DNA of 64,000 nucleotides from NCBI RefSeq assembly GCF_004784465.1, contig NZ_SRRU01000002.1, positions 620,001 to 684,000 of the forward strand, in the 5' to 3' direction. Every line of letters starts with the position of its first letter. Position 1 is the stretch's first letter. The translations under genes were made by a program, and so were the position numbers. Below, in pieces: positions 16,446 to 24,663 of the stretch. Below the pieces are notes generated by a model. That model saw nothing but the letters and a program-made list of their open reading frames with translations, ran no database searches and was not told where the DNA came from. This DNA comes from Streptomyces griseoluteus. Lineage in GTDB: Bacteria > Actinomycetota > Actinomycetes > Streptomycetales > Streptomycetaceae.

Positions 16446-17972
16446 GTGACAGCAGCACCAGTCTGGAGTGTCGACCCGCGTACGGGGAAGCACCGGGAGC
16501 AGGTCGCGGTGGAGGCCACCGCGGACGAGGTGGACGCCACCGTCCGGCAGGCGCACGCCGCGCGCGGCGCCCTCGCCGACCGCACGGTGCGCGCCGCCTT
16601 CCTCCGCGAGGCGGCCACCGGCCTGGAGGCGGCGAGCGCGCTGCTGATCGAGGTGGCCGACGCCGAGAGCGCCCTCGGCCCGGTCCGGCTCACCGGCGAA
16701 CTCGCCCGTACCGCCTACCAGTTGCGGGCCTTCGCCGACCTGGTCGACGAGGGCGCCTTCCTGGACGTCGTCATCGACCACCCCGACCCGGCCGCCACCC
16801 CGCCCGTGCCGGACCTGCGCCGCTGGAAGATCCCGCTCGGCGTGGTGGCCGTCTACGCGGCCTCCAACTTCCCCTTCGCCTTCTCCGTCGCGGGTGGCGA
16901 CACCGCGAGCGCGCTCGCGGCGGGCTGCCCCGTCGTGGTCAAGGCTCACCCCGACCACCCGGCGCTGTCCGAGCTGGTCGCCAAGGTGCTGCGCCGGGCC
17001 GCCACCGCACACGGGCTGCCCGCGGGCGTCGTCGGCCTGGTGCACGGCTTCACCGCGGGCGTCGACCTGATCCGGCACCCCCTGGTCGCCGCCGCGGGCT
17101 TCACCGGGTCGGTGCGCGGCGGCCGGGCCCTGTTCGACGCGGCCGCCGCCCGCCCGGTGCCGATCCCGTTCCACGGCGAACTCGGCTCGCTCAACCCGGT
17201 GGTGGTCACCGAGGACGCGGCCGCCGCGCGGGCCCAGGACATCGGCGCGGGTCTCGCCGCCTCCATGACCCTGGGCGTCGGCCAGTTCTGCGTCAAGCCC
17301 GGCCTGGTGCTGGTCCCCGCCGGGGCCCACGGCGACGGCCTGGTCAAGGCACTCACCGACGCCGTCAGCGACACCGAGCCCGGCGTACTGCTCGACCACC
17401 GCATGCGGGACGCCTTCCTCGCGGGCGTCGGCGAACGCACGGCCCTGCCCGAGGTGGACTCACCCGTCACGCCGGGCGCGGCCGGGGCGCACACGGTCAG
17501 CGCGGGCTTCCTCACCGTGCCCGCGGCCCGGCTCACCGAGGGCGCGCACGAACTGCTGCTGGAGGAATGCTTCGGTCCGGTCACCGTGGTCGCGCGCTAC
17601 ACGGACGAGGACGAGCTGACCGCCGTACTGGAGCGGCTGCCGGGCAGTCTCACGGCGACCGTGCAGCTCTCCCCGGCCGAGGCGGCGGGGGAGGGGGACG
17701 CGGCCGCGCTGCTGGCCCGGCTGACCCCGCTGGCGGGCCGGGTCCTGGTCGACGGCTGGCCGACCGGGGTCGCGGTGGCTCCCGCCCAGCACCACGGCGG
17801 CCCCTACCCCGCCACCACCTCCACCTCGACCTCGGTCGGCGGCACCGCCGTCGAACGCTGGCTGCGCCCGGTCGCCTACCAGAACACCCCCGAGCCCCTG
17901 CTCCCGCCCGAACTGCGCGACGGCAACCCGCTCGGGCTGCCCCGGCGGTACGACGGAGTCCTCGAACGCTGA
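16446..17972 (+). CDS. Aldehyde dehydrogenase, 2,5-dioxovalerate (alpha-ketoglutarate semialdehyde) type
   Basis: The product (508 aa) has the full ALDH fold. General base Glu245 is in HGELGSLNP, nucleophile Cys282 in GQFCVKPG, and ASNFPFAFSVAGGD is near 140. The SNFPFAFSVAGGDTA segment and length match the NADP-linked 2,5-dioxopentanoate dehydrogenases that finish pentose, uronate and hydroxyproline degradation by making 2-oxoglutarate. GTG 16446 is chosen for GGAGGG 8 nt upstream. It is divergent from the IclR gene. The physiological substrate is inferred from family resemblance only. Confidence 0.82.
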   Translation: MTAAPVWSVDPRTGKHREQVAVEATADEVDATVRQAHAARGALADRTVRAAFLREAATGLEAASALLIEVADAESALGPVRLTGELARTAYQLRAFADLVDEGAFLDVVIDHPDPAATPPVPDLRRWKIPLGVVAVYAASNFPFAFSVAGGDTASALAAGCPVVVKAHPDHPALSELVAKVLRRAATAHGLPAGVVGLVHGFTAGVDLIRHPLVAAAGFTGSVRGGRALFDAAAARPVPIPFHGELGSLNPVVVTEDAAAARAQDIGAGLAASMTLGVGQFCVKPGLVLVPAGAHGDGLVKALTDAVSDTEPGVLLDHRMRDAFLAGVGERTALPEVDSPVTPGAAGAHTVSAGFLTVPAARLTEGAHELLLEECFGPVTVVARYTDEDELTAVLERLPGSLTATVQLSPAEAAGEGDAAALLARLTPLAGRVLVDGWPTGVAVAPAQHHGGPYPATTSTSTSVGGTAVERWLRPVAYQNTPEPLLPPELRDGNPLGLPRRYDGVLER

Positions 17973-17998
17973 CGTACGACGGCTGAGAGAATCGCCCG

Positions 17999-18607
17999 AT
18001 GGACATAGAGCTTCCCGAACTCCCCTTCCCCCTGCGGACGTACGGCCCGGACGGGCACTGGTCGTACGAGAACGGGGTGCTCACCGGCTGGGCCGGGCCC
18101 CGGCAGGACCGGTTCGTCACTCCGACCGGGGAGGCGCTGGACCCGGCCGCCGACGCGCCCCGGCTGCTCGGCTCGCCCGAGGGCGACTTCCAGCTGATCG
18201 CCCGCGTCACGGTCGGCTTCAACGCCGCCTTCGACGCCGGGGTGCTCTACGCCCACGTCGGCGACCGGGCCTGGGCCAAGCTCTGCCTGGAGAACTCCCC
18301 GGACGTGTCCACCATCTGCACGGTGGTCACCCGGGGCCACTCCGACGACGCCAACTCCTTCACCGTGCCCGGAAGTTCCGTCTGGCTCCGGGTGAGCCGC
18401 ACCGGCCGCGCGCTGGCCTTCCACGCCTCCCGCGACGGCGAACGCTGGACCTTCGTCCGCCTCTTCACCCTCGGCGACGAGAAGGAGACCGGCGCCGCCC
18501 TGATCGGCTTCATGACCCAGTCACCGCTGGGGGAGGGCTGCGTGGTGACGTACGACCACCTGGAGTTCCGCCCGGTCTGGCCCGCCGACCTGCGCGACGG
18601 GAGCTGA
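17999..18607 (+). CDS. DUF1349 domain protein
   Basis: This 202-residue soluble protein is made almost entirely of a DUF1349 concanavalin-like beta-sandwich (GDFQLIARVTVGF, DAGVLYAHVGDRAWAKL, LENSPDVSTICTVVTRGHSDD, WLRVSRTGRALAFHAS, and others). Proteins of this family are often compared with yeast Ree1, a reported regulator of enolase, but no biochemical role is established in actinobacteria. It begins 27 nt after the aldehyde dehydrogenase gene on the same strand and could share its transcript. Confidence 0.82.
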   Translation: MDIELPELPFPLRTYGPDGHWSYENGVLTGWAGPRQDRFVTPTGEALDPAADAPRLLGSPEGDFQLIARVTVGFNAAFDAGVLYAHVGDRAWAKLCLENSPDVSTICTVVTRGHSDDANSFTVPGSSVWLRVSRTGRALAFHASRDGERWTFVRLFTLGDEKETGAALIGFMTQSPLGEGCVVTYDHLEFRPVWPADLRDGS

Positions 18608-18624
18608 GGGAGGGGCGGAACCTC

Positions 18625-18657
18625 ATGATCAGTCAGGAGACAGCAGGATCCCTGTGA
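18625..18657 (+). CDS. Ten-codon ORF overlapping the GNAT gene start
   Basis: ATG 18625 encodes MISQETAGSL and ends at TGA 18655-18657, overlapping the GTG start (18654) of the next gene as GTGA. A G-rich GGGAGGGG stretch lies about 10 nt upstream. It may be a coupled leader, or it may be chance, because the GTG has its own AGGA at 18645-18648. Confidence 0.3.
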   Translation: MISQETAGSL

Positions 18658-19199
18658 TCCGACCCGCCGGACCCGGTGAGGCCGAGGCCGTCGCCGCCCT
18701 GCACGCGCGGGCCCGGGCGACGTACTACCCGGACGGCCTGCCGCGGTTGGACGTCGACTGGACGGATGCCTGGCGCGGGTCCATCGAGCGGCCGGACGGG
18801 GAGGTGTTGTGCGGGGTGCGGGACGGGGAGATCGTCGCCGTCGCCTCCTTCCGCACCCCCGAGGGGGAGCCGGCGGACACGGTGAAGCTGTACCAGTTCC
18901 ATGTCTCGCCGGACCGCTGGCGCGCGGGCCTCGGCAGCGCCCTGCACGCCGCCTGCGTCGAGCGGTGGCTCGCCGGGGGCAGGCGGACCGCCGTGCTCGA
19001 CGTACACGTGGACAACCGGCGCGCCCAGGCGTTCTACGCCCGCCAGGGCTGGGCGCCCGACCCGGAGCACCCGCCCGCGGAGGACGACCACCACCTGTCC
19101 CTGCGCTGGACCCCGCCGGGGGAATGGACCAAGCTGCTTGAACGTTCATGTACCGGGCGGAGAGAGTCCCCGTCCGGTACGAGCGGAAGAGAGCCCTGA
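18654..19199 (+). CDS. GNAT-family N-acetyltransferase
   Basis: The 181-residue protein has the GNAT fold. The acetyl-CoA pyrophosphate loop is around RWRAGLGSALHAACVE (about 90-105), and the C-terminal signature is NRRAQAFYARQGW. The acceptor substrate is unknown. GTG 18654 follows AGGA at 5 nt. It ends 2 nt before the DsbA-like gene, implying co-transcription. The last 20 residues are Arg/Ser/Gly-rich and look unstructured. Confidence 0.83.
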   Translation: MIRPAGPGEAEAVAALHARARATYYPDGLPRLDVDWTDAWRGSIERPDGEVLCGVRDGEIVAVASFRTPEGEPADTVKLYQFHVSPDRWRAGLGSALHAACVERWLAGGRRTAVLDVHVDNRRAQAFYARQGWAPDPEHPPAEDDHHLSLRWTPPGEWTKLLERSCTGRRESPSGTSGREP

Positions 19200-19201
19200 A
19201 G

Positions 19202-19921
19202 ATGCGCGTCGAGATCTGGTCCGACATCGCCTGTCCCTGGTGCTACGTCGGCAAGGCACGCTTCGAGAAGGCACTCGCCGCGTTCCCGCACCGGGACCAG
19301 GTCGAGGTCGTGCACCGCTCCTTCGAGCTGGACCCCGGCCGCGCCAAGGGCGACGTCCAGCCGGTGCTCGACATGCTGACCCGGAAGTACGGCATGAGCG
19401 TGGCGCAGGCCGAGGCCGGCGAGGACAACCTCGGCGCCCAGGCCGCCGCCGAGGGCCTCGACTACCGCACCCGCGGCCGCGACCACGGCAGCACCTTCGA
19501 CTTGCACCGCCTGCTGCACTTCGCCAAGGAGCAGGGCAGGCAGGAGGCGCTGCTCGACCGGCTCTACCGGGCCAACTTCGCCGACGAACAGTCGGTGTTC
19601 ACCGGCGGAGACGACCACCTGGTGGAGCTGGCCACCGAGGCCGGCCTGGACGCCGGCGCCACCCGCGCGGTCCTCGCCGACCCCGCCGCGTACGCCGACG
19701 AGGTCCGCGCCGACGAGCGCGAGGCCGCCGAGCTCGGCGCGAACGGCGTCCCCTTCTTCGTCCTCGACCGCACCTACGGCGTCTCCGGCGCCCAGCCCGC
19801 CGAGGTCTTCACCCGGGCCCTGACCCAGGCGTGGGGCGACCGCTCCCCGCTGAAGGCGGTTGTCCAGGACGACGCCGGCACCTGCGGCCCCGACGGCTGC
19901 GCGGTGCCCCAGCAGGGCTGA
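19202..19921 (+). CDS. DsbA-family oxidoreductase (FrnE-like)
   Basis: The product (239 aa) is a thioredoxin-fold protein with an inserted helical domain. The redox motif is Cys11-Pro-Trp-Cys14, and the cis-Pro loop is NGVPFFVL. There is no signal peptide, so it acts in the cytoplasm, as FrnE-type disulfide isomerases or 2-hydroxychromene-2-carboxylate-isomerase relatives do. ATG 19202 is chosen because MRVEIWSDIACPWC is the standard family N-terminus. The extra Cys pair near the C-terminus (TCGPDGC) is typical of the actinobacterial members. Confidence 0.88.
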   Translation: MRVEIWSDIACPWCYVGKARFEKALAAFPHRDQVEVVHRSFELDPGRAKGDVQPVLDMLTRKYGMSVAQAEAGEDNLGAQAAAEGLDYRTRGRDHGSTFDLHRLLHFAKEQGRQEALLDRLYRANFADEQSVFTGGDDHLVELATEAGLDAGATRAVLADPAAYADEVRADEREAAELGANGVPFFVLDRTYGVSGAQPAEVFTRALTQAWGDRSPLKAVVQDDAGTCGPDGCAVPQQG

Positions 19922-19997
19922 CGCATAAGGGTTGCTTGCGGACACCTCGTAGAGATGCGTGATGGACGACGGCTTCCGGGCGCCGCACAGTGGAGTC

Positions 19998-21059
19998 ATG
20001 GAGACCACGGAGACGTTCGAGAGCCTCGTCCGCGCCGAGTTCGCCCCGGTCGGCACCTTCCTCAACACCGCCAGCAACGGCCTGCTGCCCGCCCGCGCCG
20101 TCACCGCCCTGCACGACGCCGCCCTGCTGCGGGCGCAGGGGCAGCCGCTGACCGCGCTCTGGGACGACGTGGAGGCGTGCCGGGCCGCCTACGCCCGGCT
20201 CGCCCGGGTCCCCGTCGAGCGGGTCGCGCTCGGCGCCTCGGTCGCCGCGCACGGCGGGGTGCTCGCCGCCTCGCTGCCGTCCGGCGCCGAAGTCCTCACC
20301 GCGGAGGACGACTTCGCCTCCGTGCCCAACCCGTTCCACGTCCGGGGCGACCTCAAGGTGCGCGCGGTGCCCGTGGAGCGGATCGCCGAGTCCGTCCGCC
20401 CCGGCACCGCGCTCGTCGCCGTCAGCGCCGCGCAGTCCGCCGACGGCAAGGTGGCCGACCTGCCCGCGCTGCGGGAGGCGGCCCGCACCCACGGCGCGCG
20501 TACGCACGTGGACTTCTCCCAGGCGGCCGGGTGGCTGCCGATGGACGCGGGGGAGTGGGACTTCACCGCGTCGGTGGCCTACAAGTGGCTGCTCGGCCCG
20601 CACGGCGTCGCCTTCCTCGTCGTCCCCGAGGACTTCGGCGGGCTCGACCCGCTGCTGGCGGGCTGGGTCGCGGGTGAGCGGCCCTGGGACAGCTGTTACG
20701 GCCCCGTCACCGAACTCGCCCATTCCGCGCGGCGGTTCGACCTCAGCCCGGCCCTGTTCTGCTATCCCGCGCTGCGCCGCTCCCTGGAGCTGATCGAGGA
20801 GCTGGGCGTGTCCGCGATCCACGCCCACGACACGGCCCTGGCCGACCGCTACCGGGCCGGGCTCGCCGCGCTGGGCCACGAGGCGCTGCCCGCGCCGGGC
20901 TCCGCGATCGTCTCGGTGCCGGGCCTCGGCTCCCGCCAGCCGGAGCTGGGCCGCGCCGGCATCGAGGTGTCCGACCGGGCGGGCAACCTGCGCGCGTCCT
21001 TCCACCTCTACAACACCGAGGCGGACGTCGACCGCCTGCTGGACGCGCTGGCCGGCTGA
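19998..21059 (+). CDS. PLP-dependent class V aminotransferase-fold enzyme
   Basis: This 353-residue enzyme belongs to the class V aminotransferase/cysteine desulfurase fold. The PLP Lys196 is in SVAYKWLLGPHG, and a THVDFSQAAGW segment supplies the cofactor Asp. The C-terminal half (VSDRAGNLRASFHLYNTEADVDRLL) is typical of the group that contains kynureninase-like and isopenicillin-N-epimerase-like proteins. The reaction is not predictable. ATG 19998 is chosen for GGAG 5 nt upstream. It converges on the ectoine operon. Confidence 0.83.
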   Translation: METTETFESLVRAEFAPVGTFLNTASNGLLPARAVTALHDAALLRAQGQPLTALWDDVEACRAAYARLARVPVERVALGASVAAHGGVLAASLPSGAEVLTAEDDFASVPNPFHVRGDLKVRAVPVERIAESVRPGTALVAVSAAQSADGKVADLPALREAARTHGARTHVDFSQAAGWLPMDAGEWDFTASVAYKWLLGPHGVAFLVVPEDFGGLDPLLAGWVAGERPWDSCYGPVTELAHSARRFDLSPALFCYPALRRSLELIEELGVSAIHAHDTALADRYRAGLAALGHEALPAPGSAIVSVPGLGSRQPELGRAGIEVSDRAGNLRASFHLYNTEADVDRLLDALAG

Positions 21060-21070
21060 GCCCGGACATG

Positions 21071-21116
21071 ACCGGGCCGGTGCCTCTCGTCCCACACGAA
21101 GAGGCACCGGCCCGGT
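21071..21116. terminator. Bidirectional terminator between the aminotransferase and ect operons
   Basis: Perfect 17-bp arms ACCGGGCCGGTGCCTCT (21071-21087) and its complement (21100-21116) flank a 12-nt loop. It lies 11 nt after one stop and 20 nt before the other in the convergent gap. Confidence 0.85.
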
Positions 21117-21136
21117 GACAAGGGGTCGGGCGAGGG

Positions 21137-22036
21137 CTACCGCACCGGAGTGAAGTCCCGCGCCCCGATGAACTCCGGCCGGCGCACCGGCGCCGCGAAC
21201 GGCTCCACCGCCGTGTTCTCCACGCTGTTGAACACGATGAAGACGTTGCTGCGCGGGAACGGCGTGATGTTGTCGCCGGAACCGTGCATGCAGTTGCAGT
21301 CGAACCAGGTGGCCGAGCCCGCCGCGCCGGTGAACAGGCGGATGCCGTGCTCACTGGCCATCTCGGTCAGCGCCTCGTCGGAGGGGGTGCCCGCGTCCTG
21401 CATCTGGAGCGACTTCTTGTAGTTGTCCTTCGGGGTGGCGCCCGCGCAGCCCAGGTAGGTCCTGTGCGACCCCGGCATGATCATGAGGCCGCCGTTGGTG
21501 TCGTAGTTCTCGGTCAGCGCGATCGAGACGGACACCGTACGCATGTTGGGCAGGCCGTCCTCGGCATGCCAGGTCTCGAAGTCCGAGTGCCAGTAGAAGC
21601 CGCTGGCACCGAAACCGGGCTTGACGTTGATCCGCGACTGGTGGACGTAGACGTCCGAGCCGAGGATCTGCCGGGCGCGGCCGACCACCCGCTCGTCGTG
21701 CACGAGGTTGGCGAACAGCTCACTGAGCCGGTGCACCTCGAAGACGGAGCGGATCTCCCCGGACTGCGGCTCCACGATCGAGCGCTCGTCGGCGCGGATC
21801 GCCGGGTCGCCGACCAGCCGGTCCAGCTCACGCCGGTAGACCTGCACCTCGGCGGGGGTGATGATCTGGTCGACGGTGAGGAAGCCGTCGCGCTCGAATC
21901 CCTCCAGCTCGGCCGCCTGGATCGGGCCCGGTGTGTCCGGGGAACCCCAGACGACCGGGTCCTTGCGCGGGACGCGGACCTCGGTCGCGCCCCGGCTCGG
22001 GTACAGGTCGGTGGGGGTGGTGGTGAGCGTGGTCAT
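21137..22036 (-). CDS. ectD: Ectoine hydroxylase
   Basis: The 299-residue Fe(II)/2-oxoglutarate dioxygenase converts ectoine into 5-hydroxyectoine in the cytoplasm. The iron ligands are visible as His150 and Asp152 in YWHSDFETWH and His251 in CMHGSGDN. The EctD signature FYWHSDFETWHAEDGLP is intact. ATG 22036 lies 6 nt past the ectC stop. It is the last gene of the ectABCD operon, so the strain is predicted to make hydroxyectoine as well as ectoine under osmotic or heat stress. Confidence 0.97.
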   Translation of the reverse strand: MTTLTTTPTDLYPSRGATEVRVPRKDPVVWGSPDTPGPIQAAELEGFERDGFLTVDQIITPAEVQVYRRELDRLVGDPAIRADERSIVEPQSGEIRSVFEVHRLSELFANLVHDERVVGRARQILGSDVYVHQSRINVKPGFGASGFYWHSDFETWHAEDGLPNMRTVSVSIALTENYDTNGGLMIMPGSHRTYLGCAGATPKDNYKKSLQMQDAGTPSDEALTEMASEHGIRLFTGAAGSATWFDCNCMHGSGDNITPFPRSNVFIVFNSVENTAVEPFAAPVRRPEFIGARDFTPVR

Positions 22037-22041
22037 GGTTC

Positions 22042-22446
22042 TCACACCTCCTCGGGCTCGGTGAGCAGCGGGTAGACGCCGTTCTCGTCGTGGTCCTCCC
22101 GGCCGGTGACGGGCGGGTTGAACACGCAGATGCAGCGGAAGTCCTCCTTCACCCGCAGCGTGTGGCGCTCGTGCCCGTTCAGCAGGTACATGGTGCCGGG
22201 CGTGATGGTGTACACCTGCCCGTCCTCGTGGTCGGTCAGCTCGGCCTCGCCCTCGGTGCAGACGACGGCCTCGATGTGGTTGGCGTACCACATCGACGTC
22301 TCGGTCCCGGCGTACAGGACCGTCTCGTGCAGAGAGAAGCCGACCCGCTCCTTGGCGAGCACGATGCGCTTGCTCTCCCAGGTACCCGATTTGGCCTTCA
22401 CATGCCGGTCGGTGCCCTCGATGTCCTTGAACGAACGGACGATCAC
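22042..22446 (-). CDS. ectC: L-ectoine synthase
   Basis: The protein (134 aa) is a cupin that cyclises N-gamma-acetyl-diaminobutyrate to ectoine. The family N-terminus [16 protein letters not shown] and the cupin strands ([35 protein letters not shown]) are intact and the length is standard. It lies between ectB and ectD, about 87 nt downstream of the ectB stop. GAGGAGG upstream provides a strong ribosome-binding site. Confidence 0.97.
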   Translation of the reverse strand: MIVRSFKDIEGTDRHVKAKSGTWESKRIVLAKERVGFSLHETVLYAGTETSMWYANHIEAVVCTEGEAELTDHEDGQVYTITPGTMYLLNGHERHTLRVKEDFRCICVFNPPVTGREDHDENGVYPLLTEPEEV

Positions 22447-22532
22447 GGTGTCTCCTCCTCTTTACTAGCCGGTCAGACGGTCTGGCTGGTCTGGCTGGTC
22501 AGGGGGTGTGGCTGGTCAGGTTCTCTCGCCGG

Positions 22533-23804
22533 TCAGGCGGTCTCCCGGACGGCGCGGGCGAGGATGCTCAGGCCCTCGTCCAGCTCCTGAGGGGTGATGG
22601 TCAGCGCGGGCAGCAGCTTGACGACCTCGCTCTGCGGGCCGGACGTCTCGATCAGCAGTCCCAGCTCGAAGGCGCGCTTGGCCACCCGCGAGGCACGGTC
22701 GCTGTGGTGGAACTCCAGGCCCCACACCAGCCCGCGCCCGCGGTACTCCTTCACGTCGGCGAGGTTCTCCTCGGTGATGGAGATCAGCTCGCGCTCGATC
22801 TGCTCGCCGCGCGTGCGGGTCTGCTTCTCCATCGCGGCGCCGTCGGCCCAGTACGTCTCCAGCGCGGCCGTGGCGGTGACGAACGCCGGGTTGTTGCCGC
22901 GGAAGGTGCCGTTGTGCTCGCCCGGCTCCCAGATGTCCAGCTCCGGCTTGAACAGGCACAGCGACATCGGCAGGCCGTAGCCGGAGATCGACTTGGAGAC
23001 CGTGACGATGTCGGGGGTGATCCCCGCGTCCTCGAAGGAGAAGAACGGGCCGGTACGGCCGCAGCCCATCTGGATGTCGTCGATGATCAGCAGCATGTCC
23101 TGCCGCTCGCACAGCTCCTTCAGCGCGCGCAGCCACTCGGGCCGGGCCACGTTGATGCCGCCCTCGCCCTGCACGGTCTCCACGATCACCGCGGCGGGCT
23201 TGTTCAGGCCGGAACCCTGGTCCTCCAGCAGCCGCTCGAACCACAGGAAGTCCGGCACGGTGCCGTCGAAGTAGTTGTCGAACGGCATCGGGGTGCCGTG
23301 CACCAGCGGGACGCCGGCGCCGGCCCGCTTGAAGGCGTTGCCGGTGACCGCGAGCGAGCCCAGCGACATGCCGTGGAAGGCGTTGGTGAAGGACACGATC
23401 GCCTCGCGCCCCTTCACCTTCCGGGCCAGCTTCAGCGCGGACTCCACCGCGTTGGTGCCGGTCGGCCCCGGGAACATGACCTTGTACGGCAGGTCGCGCG
23501 GCCGGAGCACCAGGTCCTGGAAGGTCTGGAGGAAGGTCCGCTTGGCCGTGGTCGACATGTCCAGGCCGTGGGTCACCCCGTCGCGCTCCAGATAGTCGAT
23601 CAGCGCCCGTTTCAGTACCGGGTTGTTGTGGCCGTAGTTGAGTGAGCCGGCCCCGGCGAAGAAGTCGAGGTAGGCATGGCCGTCCTCGTCGTACATCCGG
23701 CTGCCCCGCGCCTGGTCGAACACGACGGGCCAGCCGCGGCAGTAGCTGCGGACCTCGGACTCCACGGTCTCGAAGACGCTCAGGTCGGGCTGGGTGATGG
23801 TCAC
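22533..23804 (-). CDS. ectB: Diaminobutyrate-2-oxoglutarate transaminase
   Basis: The product (423 aa) is a class III aminotransferase that makes L-2,4-diaminobutyrate from aspartate semialdehyde. PLP Lys271 is in TVSKSISGYGLP, the cofactor-pocket region is IIDDIQMGCGRTG at 240-252, and the GPTGTNAVE phosphate loop is at 113-121. GTG 23804 is chosen: AGGAG lies 9 nt upstream and MTITQPDLSVFE is the usual EctB N-terminus. It follows ectA after a 23-nt gap. Confidence 0.97.
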   Translation of the reverse strand: MTITQPDLSVFETVESEVRSYCRGWPVVFDQARGSRMYDEDGHAYLDFFAGAGSLNYGHNNPVLKRALIDYLERDGVTHGLDMSTTAKRTFLQTFQDLVLRPRDLPYKVMFPGPTGTNAVESALKLARKVKGREAIVSFTNAFHGMSLGSLAVTGNAFKRAGAGVPLVHGTPMPFDNYFDGTVPDFLWFERLLEDQGSGLNKPAAVIVETVQGEGGINVARPEWLRALKELCERQDMLLIIDDIQMGCGRTGPFFSFEDAGITPDIVTVSKSISGYGLPMSLCLFKPELDIWEPGEHNGTFRGNNPAFVTATAALETYWADGAAMEKQTRTRGEQIERELISITEENLADVKEYRGRGLVWGLEFHHSDRASRVAKRAFELGLLIETSGPQSEVVKLLPALTITPQELDEGLSILARAVRETA

Positions 23805-23827
23805 GGTGATTCGCTCCTCGGGGGGCG

Positions 23828-24346
23828 TCAGTGCGCCGGGACGTGGGTCAGCGGGCCTATGCGGTACAGCACTTCGGGGTCGTGCGGGCCGTCGGGGAAC
23901 AGCTCCTCCGGAAACAGCACCTCGCGGGTCAGCCCGGCGCCGTGGCGCTCGGCGAACGAGGTGAACAGCCGCTCGGAGGCGGTGTTGCCGGGGGTGATGG
24001 TCGTCTCCACATCCGTCACGCCCTGCTCGGCGGCGAGCCGCGCGGTCAGCCCGTCCAGCAGCGCGGCGGCGATGCCCCTGCCGCGCTGGGAGCCGTCCAC
24101 GGCCACCTGCCACACGAGCAGCGTGTGCGGGCGGTCCGGGCGGATGTAGCCGGTGACGAACCCGACCGGCTCGCCGTCCGCGCCGCGCGCCACCGCCGAG
24201 GTGCCGGCGAAGTCACGGCACCACAGCAGATAGCTGTACGAGGAGTTCAGGTCGAGCGTTTTCGAGTCCTTGGCGAGACGCCAGAGTGCGGCGCCGTCGG
24301 TGACCGCGGGTCTGTCGATGAGCAGGTCGGCGGATGCGGAAGTCAT
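23828..24346 (-). CDS. ectA: L-2,4-diaminobutyrate N-gamma-acetyltransferase
   Basis: This 172-residue GNAT enzyme acetylates diaminobutyrate at the gamma nitrogen. Family hallmarks are TLDLNSSYSYLLWCRDF (31-47), the acetyl-CoA loop QRGRGIAAALLDGL and the TTITPGNTASERLF segment. It is the first gene of ectABCD. The upstream 317-bp region is less GC-rich than its surroundings and holds the operon's control signals. Confidence 0.96.
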   Translation of the reverse strand: MTSASADLLIDRPAVTDGAALWRLAKDSKTLDLNSSYSYLLWCRDFAGTSAVARGADGEPVGFVTGYIRPDRPHTLLVWQVAVDGSQRGRGIAAALLDGLTARLAAEQGVTDVETTITPGNTASERLFTSFAERHGAGLTREVLFPEELFPDGPHDPEVLYRIGPLTHVPAH

Positions 24347-24663
24347 GCGGCCTGAATTTAGCGAGGTGAATTGCGAAATGCACGGCAGTGATCTCGGCAG
24401 GGTCTGGACCTCTTGGTGGTATGCCGGATATGACCTGGGTCAAACCGGGACAAAAAGGTGTCTGTGTGGAGTGTGTCACAGGACCGAAACCCGTTGGAAA
24501 TCGAAGTTGTTTAGCTCTGCAAAAACCGGGCAGGCTAAAAAGGCTGGGCCTGGACGATTGAATTCACGGGGAATTTACGTCGTATGCACAATTGGTTGGA
24601 ATGGTCGCCGGAAAAGAAAACGGCCCGCGCGAAATCGCGCGGGCCGCTCGTCGGTGCCGGGGG
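24347..24663. promoter_or_regulatory. ectABCD upstream region with 12-bp palindrome
   Basis: The 317-bp gap is visibly AT-richer than the genes. On the minus strand TTGACC (24443-24438) could be a -35 for ectA, with a poor -10 (TACCAC) 16 nt on. It overlaps the perfect palindrome TGACCTGGGTCA (24431-24442), a good operator candidate. A second AT-rich block (24535-24620) contains the T-run of the neighbouring terminator. No gene is visible here. Confidence 0.5.
24611..24646 (-). terminator. Intrinsic terminator of the class V aminotransferase gene
   Basis: Perfect 11-bp arms CGGCCCGCGCG (24621-24631) and CGCGCGGGCCG (24636-24646) with a 4-nt loop. On the minus strand the hairpin is followed by TTTTCTTTTC (24620-24611), so this is a classical intrinsic terminator, unusual in having a real T-run. 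It lies 18 nt past the stop at 24664. Confidence 0.9.

Noticed and set aside
14126..17986. Long plus-strand open frame across the PBP, IclR and dehydrogenase region
   Set aside because: It crosses three genes with recognisable catalytic motifs in other frames, and its translation is biased composition only.
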